NCBI RefSeq assembly: GCF_035658495.1
Contig: NZ_CP141945.1
Span: forward strand, 1,756,725-1,820,724
Source: Novosphingobium sp. RL4
GTDB taxonomy: Bacteria; Pseudomonadota; Alphaproteobacteria; Sphingomonadales; Sphingomonadaceae
DNA length: 64,000 nt
Reading direction: 5' to 3'
Shown here: piece by piece, positions 34,310 to 42,809 of the stretch
Layout: every line of letters starts with the position of its first letter
Position numbering within the stretch: position 1 is the stretch's first letter
Made by a program: the position numbers and the translations under genes
Notes under the pieces: model-generated
Databases searched by the model: none
What the model was told of the DNA's origin: nothing
Seen by the model: the letters and a program-made list of their open reading frames with translations, nothing else

Positions 34310-34467
34310 ATCGGGCGCAGCCGCGGGATATGATCGGGGACTTGCCGGGCCGCATCCGGCAAGCAGGGCAATGGTCGGGAAGCGTGGGAGCGCCCTCAGG
34401 GCGGCATCCCGCCTCCAGGTTTGCTCGCAATCCCAATCGCCGCAGGGCGTATCCGCAGGACGCATCT

Positions 34468-35334
34468 ATGAACCTAGAAGTCGACAACTCGTTGGCCCTC
34501 ATGAGGTCTTCGTCGCCCCTTTGCAGACCAATGCTGGTCGGGGCGGCGGTAGTTGCCACGTGCCTGTCGGCGCCTGCGGCCGCGCAGACGCTGGACAAGG
34601 ACTATTGGATCGCGGTGCAGGCCTATTATCCGCGGATCGACACCAACGTCAGCGTGACGGCGAACACCAGTCAGACGGTCGGATCCGACATCGATTTCGA
34701 ACGCGATCTCGACATGGACAAGAACGAAATCCTGCCAGCGGTATCGGCAGGCGCGCGCTTCGGGCGCATCGTCGTCGGCTTCGATTTCTTCAAGCTGAAG
34801 CGGCAGGGCTCGGTCCAACTGGCTCGCGACATCGAGTTCGATGACGTGACATATCCCGCGTCCGCCCAACTCGGCAGCAGCTTCGACAGCGATATCTACC
34901 GGGTGACGGTCGGATATTCGTTCGTCAGTCGCAGCAACCTCGAAATCGGGGCTGCGATCGGTCTGCATGCAACCCGTTTCGACGTCGCGCTCGAAGTGGA
35001 GGCGACGGTCGGCGGTTCATCCGTGCAGGCCCGTCGGCGCGAGAAGAACGTCCTGGCTCCCATACCCACCATCGGTGCCTATGGGACGTACAGGATTGCG
35101 GACAGGTGGACGCTCAATGGCCGGGTCGATTACCTGTCGTTGAAGATTGGCGACTATGACGGCCGCCTCATCAATGCGCAGGCCGGCGTCAATTTCAAGG
35201 TGCTGGAAAACATCGATCTCGGCGCCGCCTATCGCTATGTCGATTACAGGGTCGGGATCGAAAAGGACGCGTGGGAAGGACGGGTTCGGTACAAGCTGCA
35301 CGGTCCTGCCCTGCTCTTGCAGGCTTCGTTCTGA
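34468..35334 (+). CDS. Outer-membrane beta-barrel protein
   Basis: A 288-residue exported protein. The signal peptide (MLVGAAVVATCLSAPAAAQT) sits about 20 residues after the annotated ATG, so an ATG at 34501 is a possible alternative start. The mature part alternates hydrophobic and polar residues in strand-like blocks (VSAGARFGRIVVGFDFFKLK; YRVTVGYSFVSRSNLEIGAA; IGAYGTYRIADRWTLNGRVD) and ends in an aromatic strand (LLLQASF), as in 8-strand OmpA-like or OmpW-like barrels. It stands alone beside the glycan locus. The ligand or role is unknown. Confidence 0.75.
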   Translation: MNLEVDNSLALMRSSSPLCRPMLVGAAVVATCLSAPAAAQTLDKDYWIAVQAYYPRIDTNVSVTANTSQTVGSDIDFERDLDMDKNEILPAVSAGARFGRIVVGFDFFKLKRQGSVQLARDIEFDDVTYPASAQLGSSFDSDIYRVTVGYSFVSRSNLEIGAAIGLHATRFDVALEVEATVGGSSVQARRREKNVLAPIPTIGAYGTYRIADRWTLNGRVDYLSLKIGDYDGRLINAQAGVNFKVLENIDLGAAYRYVDYRVGIEKDAWEGRVRYKLHGPALLLQASF

Positions 35335-35364
35335 AGAAGGGGTGCCAAGCGGCGTCCAGGCCGC

Positions 35365-36477
35365 CTAGGCGGCGTGGTGGAACTCCTCGTCCAGCGAGGC
35401 GATCCGTTTCAAACGCGCTGCCTGAAGTCGGGAGAATAGCCCTGTCCGGCCGGGTATTCCTATCCCGGCCCCGCCATCGGCCGGATCGATCGAGAGGAAA
35501 TGTTGCGAGGGCGGTGCGTACTTCACGAAAATGCGCCGCACCGTGGAACGCGATTTTCCCGCAATCGCAACGGCCAGGGCGACCGGATCCTTTGTCATCG
35601 CGCGCAGCATGAAGGTGCCGAAAGATGCGAAGCGGCGCCTGGAAAGCCGGGCCTCCGCCAACAGCAGGTCTCGCTGGGCCGAAATCCAGCGATCGAGCCA
35701 GCGGGGCGGATTGACGGCAGGATGGGCCTCGAGGAACAGGTCGCGCATCATCGCGTCCGAGCCGAGCATCCTTTCGCGGTTGCGCGACATGGTGCCCGGT
35801 CCCCGACGATATCCGACAAGATGCTCTGCCACCGATCCCAGCGGGGCGTGAGCGCAGAACATCAACTGCAGCAAATGATCCTCGCAGCCTTCGTATCCCG
35901 CATCCCTGAGGCCGGAATCGTAGCCACCTGCCCGGACCCAGGCGTCCTTTCTGAACACCATGCCGCTGCCGTTGCCCACGAGGTTTCGGTAGAGCATGCG
36001 GTAAGGGCCGATGTGGCACATGCGGTGAAGCGGGCTCGAGCCGATGATATTCGATCGATCGTCGATGAGGCGGAAGCCGGAAAAGGCACATTCGGCCGGT
36101 TCATCGGCCCTCGTCAGGACGGCTACGAGCTTGTGGAGATAGGAGGGGTGCCACAGGTCATCTGCGTCGATCGGTGCGATTAAACTGCCGGAAGCACTCG
36201 AAATGCCGAGGTTGCGTGCGGCCGCAACGCCCTTGTTCGGGCTGGAAATGACGCGCACGCGTGCGTCCCTGTTCGCAAAACCTGATGCAATGGCGTTCGT
36301 GCCATCCGAAGAACCGTCATCCACGACGATGACTTCGATGCCGGTATACGTTTGGCCTGTTACCGCCGCCAGGGTTTCGGCAAGGGTCGCCTCGGCATTG
36401 AACGCCGGGACGATCACCGATACCAGCGGGTTGCCGCCGCCGAAGCCGGCAGCGGGATCGCATCTGGTTTCCGTCAT
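35365..36477 (-). CDS. Family 2 glycosyltransferase
   Basis: A 370-residue GT-A enzyme. The nucleotide-binding start is LVSVIVPAFNAEATLAETL, followed by VVDDGSSDGT and the metal-binding PIDADDLWHP. The acceptor region includes VFRKDAWVRAGGYD. It is cytosolic or loosely membrane-associated and would add one sugar to a growing glycan. The ATG overlaps the stop of the upstream glycosyltransferase by 4 bp, so the two are coupled. Donor and acceptor are unknown. Confidence 0.88.
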   Translation of the reverse strand: MTETRCDPAAGFGGGNPLVSVIVPAFNAEATLAETLAAVTGQTYTGIEVIVVDDGSSDGTNAIASGFANRDARVRVISSPNKGVAAARNLGISSASGSLIAPIDADDLWHPSYLHKLVAVLTRADEPAECAFSGFRLIDDRSNIIGSSPLHRMCHIGPYRMLYRNLVGNGSGMVFRKDAWVRAGGYDSGLRDAGYEGCEDHLLQLMFCAHAPLGSVAEHLVGYRRGPGTMSRNRERMLGSDAMMRDLFLEAHPAVNPPRWLDRWISAQRDLLLAEARLSRRRFASFGTFMLRAMTKDPVALAVAIAGKSRSTVRRIFVKYAPPSQHFLSIDPADGGAGIGIPGRTGLFSRLQAARLKRIASLDEEFHHAA

Positions 36478-37679
36478 CCCTTGGCTGCCTTTTCTCGGCG
36501 ATCGCTGCGAATCAGATCCTCGAGCATTGCCTTGAATTCTCCGACCGGGTCGGGGCTGACGAGGCTCCTGGCGGCCTCCGCAGCCTGCCGCCCGATGGAT
36601 GGCCATGATCCACGCTGCTGCCATGCTCGCTCAAGTGCGGCATCGAGCGCGGCTTCGGTGGCGGACTCTGCAAGGAATCCCGACACGCCGTCCTGCAAGG
36701 CCTCCCGGTTGCCGGCAACGTCCGTAACGATGGCGACGCGGCCGCTCAGCATCGCCTCGACAAGCGACAGCGGCAGTCCCTCGCATCGGGACGGCAGGAT
36801 CAGGCCGTGCGCCGTTTCCCAGATTTTCGCAGGGGTCGCCGAGTAGCCCGGGAACTGTACATTTTCGAGCCCGAGGTACGCGGCCATCCCCTTGAGCCCG
36901 TTTGCGTTGTGGCCGGAGCCATAGAACTGCACGGAAATGTCGCGGGTGCGCCATTTGGGCATCGCAAGGACGCGCAGCAGGAGATCCTGGCCCTTTTCGC
37001 GGGCATCCAGCCGCGCCAGACATGCCAGCCGGACGCTTTCCTCCGCTCCGGCGCTCGGCCAGGGCAGGGGATTGGACCAGTCGGCATTGTAGGGATTACG
37101 TACGAGGATGCCGTTAGGCAGTGCCATTCCCAGTTGTTCTTCGGTGAGCCGGAGGTTGTGTTCGCTGACGAAGAATGCCCGCTGCGCCGCGCCGAATACA
37201 CCGCGCAGTTCGGCATGCATGCGGTCGTGCGGCCAGTAGAGGTCGGAGGCTTTCTGGCTGACCAGGACGAAGGGAATGCCAAGCTTCCTGCATACTTCAC
37301 CGGCATACCAGCCGTCGTAGTTGAGCCCTTGCGATACGACGACAAGGTCGGGCTGCAATGCGCGCAGGCCCCGGGCCAGCAGGCGATCCTGCAGATATCG
37401 CGAAGCTTTCCAGACCTGGCTTACGAGCTTGCGCAGCCGGGTCGGTGCATGGCGGGGGCCGGCGAGATCGTGAATGCGGCAGCCGGAACCGCGCAGGACT
37501 GTCGCTTCGCGGCTATCGGCGATGAATGGCTTGTACACGGACACCCGATGTCCGCCTTTCGCGAACGTCAGCGCGGTCCTGTACCAGAGTTCCTCGCTGC
37601 CGCCCCAGACCTGGTTCGAGCTGATGAAGCAAATGTTTCGTGGCTTCGGGATGTGTGACGAGGCGGAAGAGTTCATCAT
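36474..37679 (-). CDS. Family 4-type glycosyltransferase (GT-B)
   Basis: A GT-B enzyme of about 400 residues. The N-terminal domain begins ICFISSNQVWGGSEELWYR; the C-terminal domain shows LACLARLDAREKGQDLLLRV and the donor-binding LPSRCEGLPLSLVEAMLSG (the EX7E-type motif). No clear Shine-Dalgarno sequence is visible; I take the ATG pair at 37679/37676 just before the conserved start. It is divergent from the epimerase gene and coupled to the next glycosyltransferase. Likely role: assembly of an exported polysaccharide. Confidence 0.85.
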   Translation of the reverse strand: MMNSSASSHIPKPRNICFISSNQVWGGSEELWYRTALTFAKGGHRVSVYKPFIADSREATVLRGSGCRIHDLAGPRHAPTRLRKLVSQVWKASRYLQDRLLARGLRALQPDLVVVSQGLNYDGWYAGEVCRKLGIPFVLVSQKASDLYWPHDRMHAELRGVFGAAQRAFFVSEHNLRLTEEQLGMALPNGILVRNPYNADWSNPLPWPSAGAEESVRLACLARLDAREKGQDLLLRVLAMPKWRTRDISVQFYGSGHNANGLKGMAAYLGLENVQFPGYSATPAKIWETAHGLILPSRCEGLPLSLVEAMLSGRVAIVTDVAGNREALQDGVSGFLAESATEAALDAALERAWQQRGSWPSIGRQAAEAARSLVSPDPVGEFKAMLEDLIRSDRREKAAKG

Positions 37680-37861
37680 GTGCCATCGCATAGGGGCATG
37701 GGAAAGCGGATGCCAGATGCATGACGGCATTCTGCGCCGGGAAAATAGCGAACGCCGACCTATTCGTGAATTTTTCCGGAAGTGTTGAAAAGGCAATACT
37801 ATTTCTTCAGGTCTCGGGATTTTCTGCTAAGGGGAAATTTCAGCTGTTCGGGGGCGAACTC

Positions 37862-38770
37862 ATGATTTTGATTACCGGGTCGGAAGGCCTCGTTGGGCGC
37901 GCGACCATTCGCGCACTTGCAGACCGCGGGATTTCCTGCCGTCAATTCGATATCGCACGCGATCCTGGGCAGGACACCCGTAATGAGCGTTCGCTCGAGG
38001 CCGCGGTGGAGGGCGTGGACGGCGTTCTTCATCTCGCAGCCGTTTCGCGGGTCGTTTGGGCGCAGCGTGATCCCAAGCTTGCGCAGGAGGTCAACGTGGC
38101 CGCCACGCAGAAGCTGGTCGATACCGTGATCCGGCAGAAGACCCGTCCGTGGATGATCTTTGCCAGCAGCCGCGAGGTCTACGGCGAACAAGGCAGCCTT
38201 CCCGTGCACGAAGACGCCGAACTCAGCCCGATGAACATCTATGCCCGTTCCAAGGTCGCGGGAGAACAGATGGTCGCTGCGGCGCGGGAGGCCGGCGTGG
38301 TTTCCAATATCGTCCGGCTTTCCAATGTCTACGGATGCACGCGCGACCATGCAGACCGCGTTGTCACGGCTTTCGCCCATACCGCGGCACTGGGCGGAGA
38401 GCTTCGCCTTGACGGTCCGGAAAACATGTTCGACTTCACGCATGTCGATGACGTCGCGCGCGGGCTGGTTGCCCTGATCGAGGCGACGCAGACAGGGAAA
38501 ATCCTGCCACCGATCCACTTGCTGACCGGGCGGGGCACAACCTTGCAGATGCTTGCCGATCTGGCGGGACGCGTGGCACGCAAGCCGGTCAGCGCGCGTA
38601 ACGCACCCTCGCGCACTTACGATGTCGCCCGGTTCTATGGAGATCCGTCGCGTGCGAAGGAGCTTCTTGGCTGGCAGGCGGAAGTAGACATCGAAACGGG
38701 CTTTGCGCGCCTCGCGGACAATTTCTTCGAAGAGGCGGAGGCGAAGACTTCATCGCTCGCGCTTGCGTAA
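37862..38770 (+). CDS. NAD-dependent epimerase/dehydratase (extended SDR)
   Basis: A 302-residue nucleotide-sugar epimerase/dehydratase. The cofactor loop is ILITGSEGLVGRATI at the N-terminus, then VLHLAAVSRV, the serine-containing FASSREVYG and the YARSK catalytic pair. The C-terminal substrate domain includes FDFTHVDDVARGLVALIEA and RAKELLGWQAEVDIETG. The ATG follows GGGGGCG. It probably makes a sugar nucleotide for the glycan exported by the next two genes; the sugar is not identifiable. Confidence 0.87.
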   Translation: MILITGSEGLVGRATIRALADRGISCRQFDIARDPGQDTRNERSLEAAVEGVDGVLHLAAVSRVVWAQRDPKLAQEVNVAATQKLVDTVIRQKTRPWMIFASSREVYGEQGSLPVHEDAELSPMNIYARSKVAGEQMVAAAREAGVVSNIVRLSNVYGCTRDHADRVVTAFAHTAALGGELRLDGPENMFDFTHVDDVARGLVALIEATQTGKILPPIHLLTGRGTTLQMLADLAGRVARKPVSARNAPSRTYDVARFYGDPSRAKELLGWQAEVDIETGFARLADNFFEEAEAKTSSLALA

Positions 38771-38842
38771 CGGGGCAGGGCATCCGGTGCTGGGAAAGTC
38801 GGCTCGGGAAATGCGTGCGTTGAGCCTTGGGCAAGTCTCGTA

Positions 38843-39610
38843 ATGAAGGCCTCATTCAACCGGTTGCTGCATGTGCTGCGGCTCAGCGCGGCTCTGTTCC
38901 GGGCGTCTCTTCGCGCAAGAGCGCGGCGTTCGCTGCTGGGCCATCTCTGGCTTTTCATTCCGGCGCTCGTGGCTTGCCTCGTTACAGGATTCCTGCGCAA
39001 TCGGGGCAACCTGAATTTCGACGTGCCGGGCATGCCCTACGTCTTCTTCGTGTTTGCCGGCATGAGCTTCTGGCAGGTATTCGTCGATGCGCTGGGGGCT
39101 CCGCTGGCCCAGCATTCGCAGAACCGGTCGATTGTGTCCCGCATCCGGTTCCCACATGAGGCATTGACGTTGGCGGGCCTGTGGAACGTCCTGCTTAGCG
39201 CTGCAGTTCGGATCTGCGGGGTACTCATCCTCTGCGCCGTGGTCGGCGTGCATGTCGGGGGCAGTATCGTCTGGCTCCCGTTGGCGGTTTTGGCATTGGC
39301 CCTGTTGGGACTGGGGCTGGGGTTGCTGTTGACCCCGCTCGGCCTGCTTTATGACGATATCGGGCGTGCGCTTCCCATGGCGACCACGCTGCTGTTCTTT
39401 GTCATGCCGGTTGCCTATCCCTTGGCGGCAACGGGGTGGGAAGCCTTCAACCCCGTGCTGCCGCTGATTAACGCCGCCCGCGCATCGATCGTCGGTGCAT
39501 CTGTCGCCGACCCTTTGTGGTTGCCGCTCGTCGTCGGTGTGCTGGCGCTTGCCGTGGCTTTTCCGTTTTACCGGATCGCGCAGCCCGAACTGATCGAGCG
39601 TATGGGATGA
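38843..39610 (+). CDS. ABC-2 type polysaccharide export permease (Wzm-like)
   Basis: A 255-residue inner-membrane permease of the O-antigen/capsule export type (Wzm/KpsM). It begins with a cytosolic arginine-rich amphipathic segment (LRARARRSLLGHLW), then six hydrophobic segments, including LVACLVTGFL, VFFVFAGMSFWQVFVDAL and ALALLGLGLGLLLTPLGLLY. The spacing around QNRSIVSRIRFPHEAL is typical. It overlaps the ATPase gene by 4 bp. It would flip or extrude a lipid-linked glycan. Confidence 0.87.
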   Translation: MKASFNRLLHVLRLSAALFRASLRARARRSLLGHLWLFIPALVACLVTGFLRNRGNLNFDVPGMPYVFFVFAGMSFWQVFVDALGAPLAQHSQNRSIVSRIRFPHEALTLAGLWNVLLSAAVRICGVLILCAVVGVHVGGSIVWLPLAVLALALLGLGLGLLLTPLGLLYDDIGRALPMATTLLFFVMPVAYPLAATGWEAFNPVLPLINAARASIVGASVADPLWLPLVVGVLALAVAFPFYRIAQPELIERMG

Positions 39611-40878
39611 GCGAAATCTACGCCATCGATGTCCGGCACCTGAGCAAGAAATACTGCCCGAACCTGCGGCGATCGCTGGCATATGCCGTGCGGGATACCC
39701 TGGCCCGTCTGCTTCCGTGGCTGCGACCATACCCGTCGCTTCGGAAGGGCGAATTCTGGGCGCTCGACGATGTGTCGCTGCAGGTTCGACGCGGCGAAGG
39801 CCTTGCGATCATCGGGCACAACGGCGCAGGCAAGAGTACGCTGCTCAAGATCATCTATGGCTTGCTGGAGCCCGACCACGGTTCGGCGCGGACTTCGGGC
39901 AAGGTAGTGGGCCTGCTTGACCTTGGAGCGGGGATCGACCCGCTGTTGACGGGCGCGGAGAACATCGTCGTGGTCGCGATGTTGCACGGCCTCGGACGCA
40001 AGGCGGCCAGGAACCTGATCCCGTCGGTCCTCGATTTCTCACAGTTGCAGGAGGCCGCCGATACGATCGTGCAGGTCTACAGCGCGGGAATGAAGGCGCG
40101 GCTCTCCTATGCCATCGCGGTTATGCTGCGGCCGGAAATCCTGCTGATCGACGAGGTCCTGGCCGTTGGCGATCTTGCGTTCCAGCGCAAGTGCATCAGC
40201 CATCTCGAACAGTTCATGGCAGGCGGCGGAACCCTGTTGCTGGTCTCCCATGTGCCCCATCATGTGCAGAAGGCCTGCAGTCGTGCCGTCCTGCTGGACC
40301 AGGGGAAGGTGGTGGCGTCGGGACATGTCGGTGACGTGGTCCGCCAGTATCTGGAACGGCGCCCGCTGGACATTCGTGCGGCGGACCAGATAGCGGCGGC
40401 GCCGTTCCGTGTTCTCCGCTTGTCTTTGAACCATGCCCGGGGCGGAGCCGCGCGCTGCGGGGAGCCGGCAGAAGTGGTCATGGAACTGGAAGCCGACGAG
40501 GATCTGAGCGCATTCTGCGGCTTTTCGATCCACTCGCAGGATGGCTGGACCTGCATCAGTTCCTCCTTCGATCGCGAAGCGCGCATTCTTTCCCCCGGGC
40601 GCTCGACGTTGCGCTGCGAAATCGCATCGCTTCCGTTGGTCGCCGGCACGTTCCTGCTGCGACCGATCCTGGCCGATAGCGTGGCGTTGCAAGTCCTTCC
40701 TCTCGGCGGACCTGATGGAGGTGGATCGCGCTTCGATGTCGTAGGCGAGGCGGACCTGTTTTCCAATGGCGAGAAGCAGTTGGGCCAATTGGTCCATATG
40801 GACGCATGCTGGATGGACCCGGACGCAAACGGGTCCGTGAGGCAACCCGTCGCCAGCGGCGAAGCCGTGCTTCCTTAG
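39607..40878 (+). CDS. Polysaccharide export ATPase (Wzt-like) with C-terminal domain
   Basis: A 423-residue ATPase partner of the Wzm-like permease. Walker A is IIGHNGAGKSTLLK near residue 77, the signature YSAGMKARLSYAIA, Walker B ILLIDEVLAVGD and the H-loop LLLVSHVPHH. About 170 residues follow the ATPase (from about residue 255), forming a beta-rich domain (VVMELEADEDLSAFCGFSIH) like the Wzt C-terminal domain that recognises the glycan's terminal modification. The sulfotransferase gene downstream offers a candidate terminal modification. Confidence 0.88.
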   Translation: MSEIYAIDVRHLSKKYCPNLRRSLAYAVRDTLARLLPWLRPYPSLRKGEFWALDDVSLQVRRGEGLAIIGHNGAGKSTLLKIIYGLLEPDHGSARTSGKVVGLLDLGAGIDPLLTGAENIVVVAMLHGLGRKAARNLIPSVLDFSQLQEAADTIVQVYSAGMKARLSYAIAVMLRPEILLIDEVLAVGDLAFQRKCISHLEQFMAGGGTLLLVSHVPHHVQKACSRAVLLDQGKVVASGHVGDVVRQYLERRPLDIRAADQIAAAPFRVLRLSLNHARGGAARCGEPAEVVMELEADEDLSAFCGFSIHSQDGWTCISSSFDREARILSPGRSTLRCEIASLPLVAGTFLLRPILADSVALQVLPLGGPDGGGSRFDVVGEADLFSNGEKQLGQLVHMDACWMDPDANGSVRQPVASGEAVLP

Positions 40879-40910
40879 TCGCCGCACTGCTGCTGAAGAG
40901 AAGGATTTTC

Positions 40911-41936
40911 ATGTCTGATACCGCCGCCATGCGGTCCGCTATACGGTCGGGCCTTGCCTATCTGGAATCTGTCCAGCTTGAGAGCGGCGAACTCCCTTCG
41001 TTCAGCGCGCATTCCTGCGACATGATCGAGCGCAGGGTATCCGATCCCTGCGTGTTCGTGACAGCATTTATCGCCAATGTACTGGCCGAGTGCCCGCAGG
41101 CAGCCCTCATATTTGAGCGCGCGTGCTCCTTCCTGACGAGGGAGCGCGAAGCGGGAGGGTTCTTCCGGTACTGGAAAAAAGGGCATCACGGGCAATACGT
41201 ACCGTTGGACGTCGACGATACGGCGCTGGGGGCCGCCGCGCTCGGGAAGCTGGGGCGTCAGTCCGACAATCGAGCCGTCCTGCTTGAGAACCGCGATCCT
41301 CACGGCATGTTCTATACCTGGATCGTGCCGTCGAGGGGGCGCCGACACTGGCGACTGATCGGTCGCGACTGGCGGCAGGCGTTTGCCCCGCTGCGAAGCA
41401 GGCAACTCTTCGCATCAGGCAGAATCGAGCGGGACGATGTAGATGCGGGAATAAACGCGAACGTCCTTGTCTGGCTCGGGAGCTTCGAAGGCGACGACCG
41501 TGTCATCGACAAGCTGGTTGAAATCCTGCGCGGGGGCAGGGAGCCAAGCTGCGACAGATATTACAACGATCCCTTCCTTATACTTTACATGTTTTCCCGC
41601 GCGCTCGTCGGCCGGAGTGAGGAGGCCCGCTCCCTTATCCTGTCCAGGACCTCGGTTTCGCCGGAGGCGCCGGCAATCCATGTTGCGCTGGCAATCCTGG
41701 TTCGCTCGATTTGGGGGGCTCCCATCGATGAAGACTGGATCGACCGGCTGTTGCTCGCCCAGCAGCCAGCCGGCGAATGGCCTATCGCACCCCTTTATGT
41801 CGCCTCTCGCGAGAGGAGGGGGTATCTCGACTTTGCGCCTGCACCGGAAAAGGTCTGGCGCGTTGGCAGCGAGGCCATGACGACGGCGTTGAGCGTAAGC
41901 GCCCTCGATCGCGCCCTGGCGGGCAGAGAAGGGTGA
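40911..41936 (+). CDS. Alpha/alpha-barrel protein with a DVDDTA motif (terpene cyclase/prenyltransferase-like)
   Basis: A 341-residue protein of repeated helical pairs, as in squalene-hopene cyclase and prenyltransferase beta-subunit folds. Near residue 98 it carries YVPLDVDDTALGAAALGKLG, closely resembling the catalytic DxDD motif region of class II terpene cyclases. Further repeat-like segments are MRSAIRSGLAYLESVQLESG near the start and LLLAQQPAGEWPIAPLY near the end. It is only half the length of a full cyclase. The ATG at 40911 has an AGAAGG site. It sits between the Wzt gene and a sulfotransferase gene, which overlaps it by 4 bp (GTGA). Function unknown; the motif may be structural. Confidence 0.6.
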   Translation: MSDTAAMRSAIRSGLAYLESVQLESGELPSFSAHSCDMIERRVSDPCVFVTAFIANVLAECPQAALIFERACSFLTREREAGGFFRYWKKGHHGQYVPLDVDDTALGAAALGKLGRQSDNRAVLLENRDPHGMFYTWIVPSRGRRHWRLIGRDWRQAFAPLRSRQLFASGRIERDDVDAGINANVLVWLGSFEGDDRVIDKLVEILRGGREPSCDRYYNDPFLILYMFSRALVGRSEEARSLILSRTSVSPEAPAIHVALAILVRSIWGAPIDEDWIDRLLLAQQPAGEWPIAPLYVASRERRGYLDFAPAPEKVWRVGSEAMTTALSVSALDRALAGREG

Positions 41937-42799
41937 GCGTTCACCTTGTGCATGTCGGATATCCCAAGACGGGTTCCACTTACCTGCAGTCCTGGTTTTC
42001 CCGGCATCCCGACATCCTGTTCGAACCCTATCATCTTGGCGGCAGTGCCGGCCCCCTCGGGTTCGCGTGGCAGGCGGTCTGCGGCGAGGCCGGCAAGGCT
42101 CGTGTCACGAGTTGCGAAGACCTTTCGGTACCGGCCATCAGGCCTGAAGACTGGCCTCGAATGGCCCAGGCCCAGCGCGCGGTCTGCGATCACCTGCACG
42201 CTCTTTTCCCGAGTGCGCATATCCTGATAATTACGCGGGGGTGGCGAGAGGTTATTCGCTCGGCACATTCGCAGCTCGTAGCCATGGGCTGGCACGAACA
42301 GCTCGAGACTTTCCTGGCTTCGCCGGCCGCGCAGTCGGTCATTCCGGTTGTCATGGACTATGACAGGCTGGTGTCCTGGTATCGGGAATTGTTCGGCGAG
42401 CGCGTGACGGTTCTGCCCTATGAACTCCTGCGCGCCGATCCCGCTGCCTTTCTCGCCGTCGTCGAAGGGATACTTGGCGTGGTTTCGGGGCCGATCTCGG
42501 CAGCAGCGGAGAACGTAAGGCTCTCGCAGGCGGAATTGAACGCCTATCCGAGAATTGCGAATGCCATTCGCAAGCTGCCGTCTCGGAAGCTGCGCAAGGC
42601 GCTCACGCTGCTTCATGTTCGAATGGCGAACTCGCGCCTGGGGCCGCATGTGGCGCGATTGGTCGACAGGATGGTGCCGGTTTCCGCCATCACCGAATTG
42701 CACCTTCCGGATCCTGTGCTGCAGGAAATACTGGCCGGTTCAACAAGGCTGGTCGAAGATCCCTGCTATCGGGACTACGCGGCGCTTTATACCGGCTGA
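41933..42799 (+). CDS. Sulfotransferase family protein (GTG start)
   Basis: A 288-residue PAPS-dependent sulfotransferase-like protein. The 5'-phosphosulfate loop is VHVGYPKTGSTYLQSWF at residues 5-21, and the 3'-phosphate-binding region appears as ILIITRGWREVIRSAHSQLV. The GTG start overlaps the previous stop (GTGA), indicating coupled translation. It probably sulfates the glycan made by this locus, or a terpenoid if the upstream protein proves to be a cyclase. It ends just before the convergent UbiA-family gene. Confidence 0.82.
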   Translation: MSVHLVHVGYPKTGSTYLQSWFSRHPDILFEPYHLGGSAGPLGFAWQAVCGEAGKARVTSCEDLSVPAIRPEDWPRMAQAQRAVCDHLHALFPSAHILIITRGWREVIRSAHSQLVAMGWHEQLETFLASPAAQSVIPVVMDYDRLVSWYRELFGERVTVLPYELLRADPAAFLAVVEGILGVVSGPISAAAENVRLSQAELNAYPRIANAIRKLPSRKLRKALTLLHVRMANSRLGPHVARLVDRMVPVSAITELHLPDPVLQEILAGSTRLVEDPCYRDYAALYTG

Positions 42800-42809
42800 C
42801 CATCTCTCC

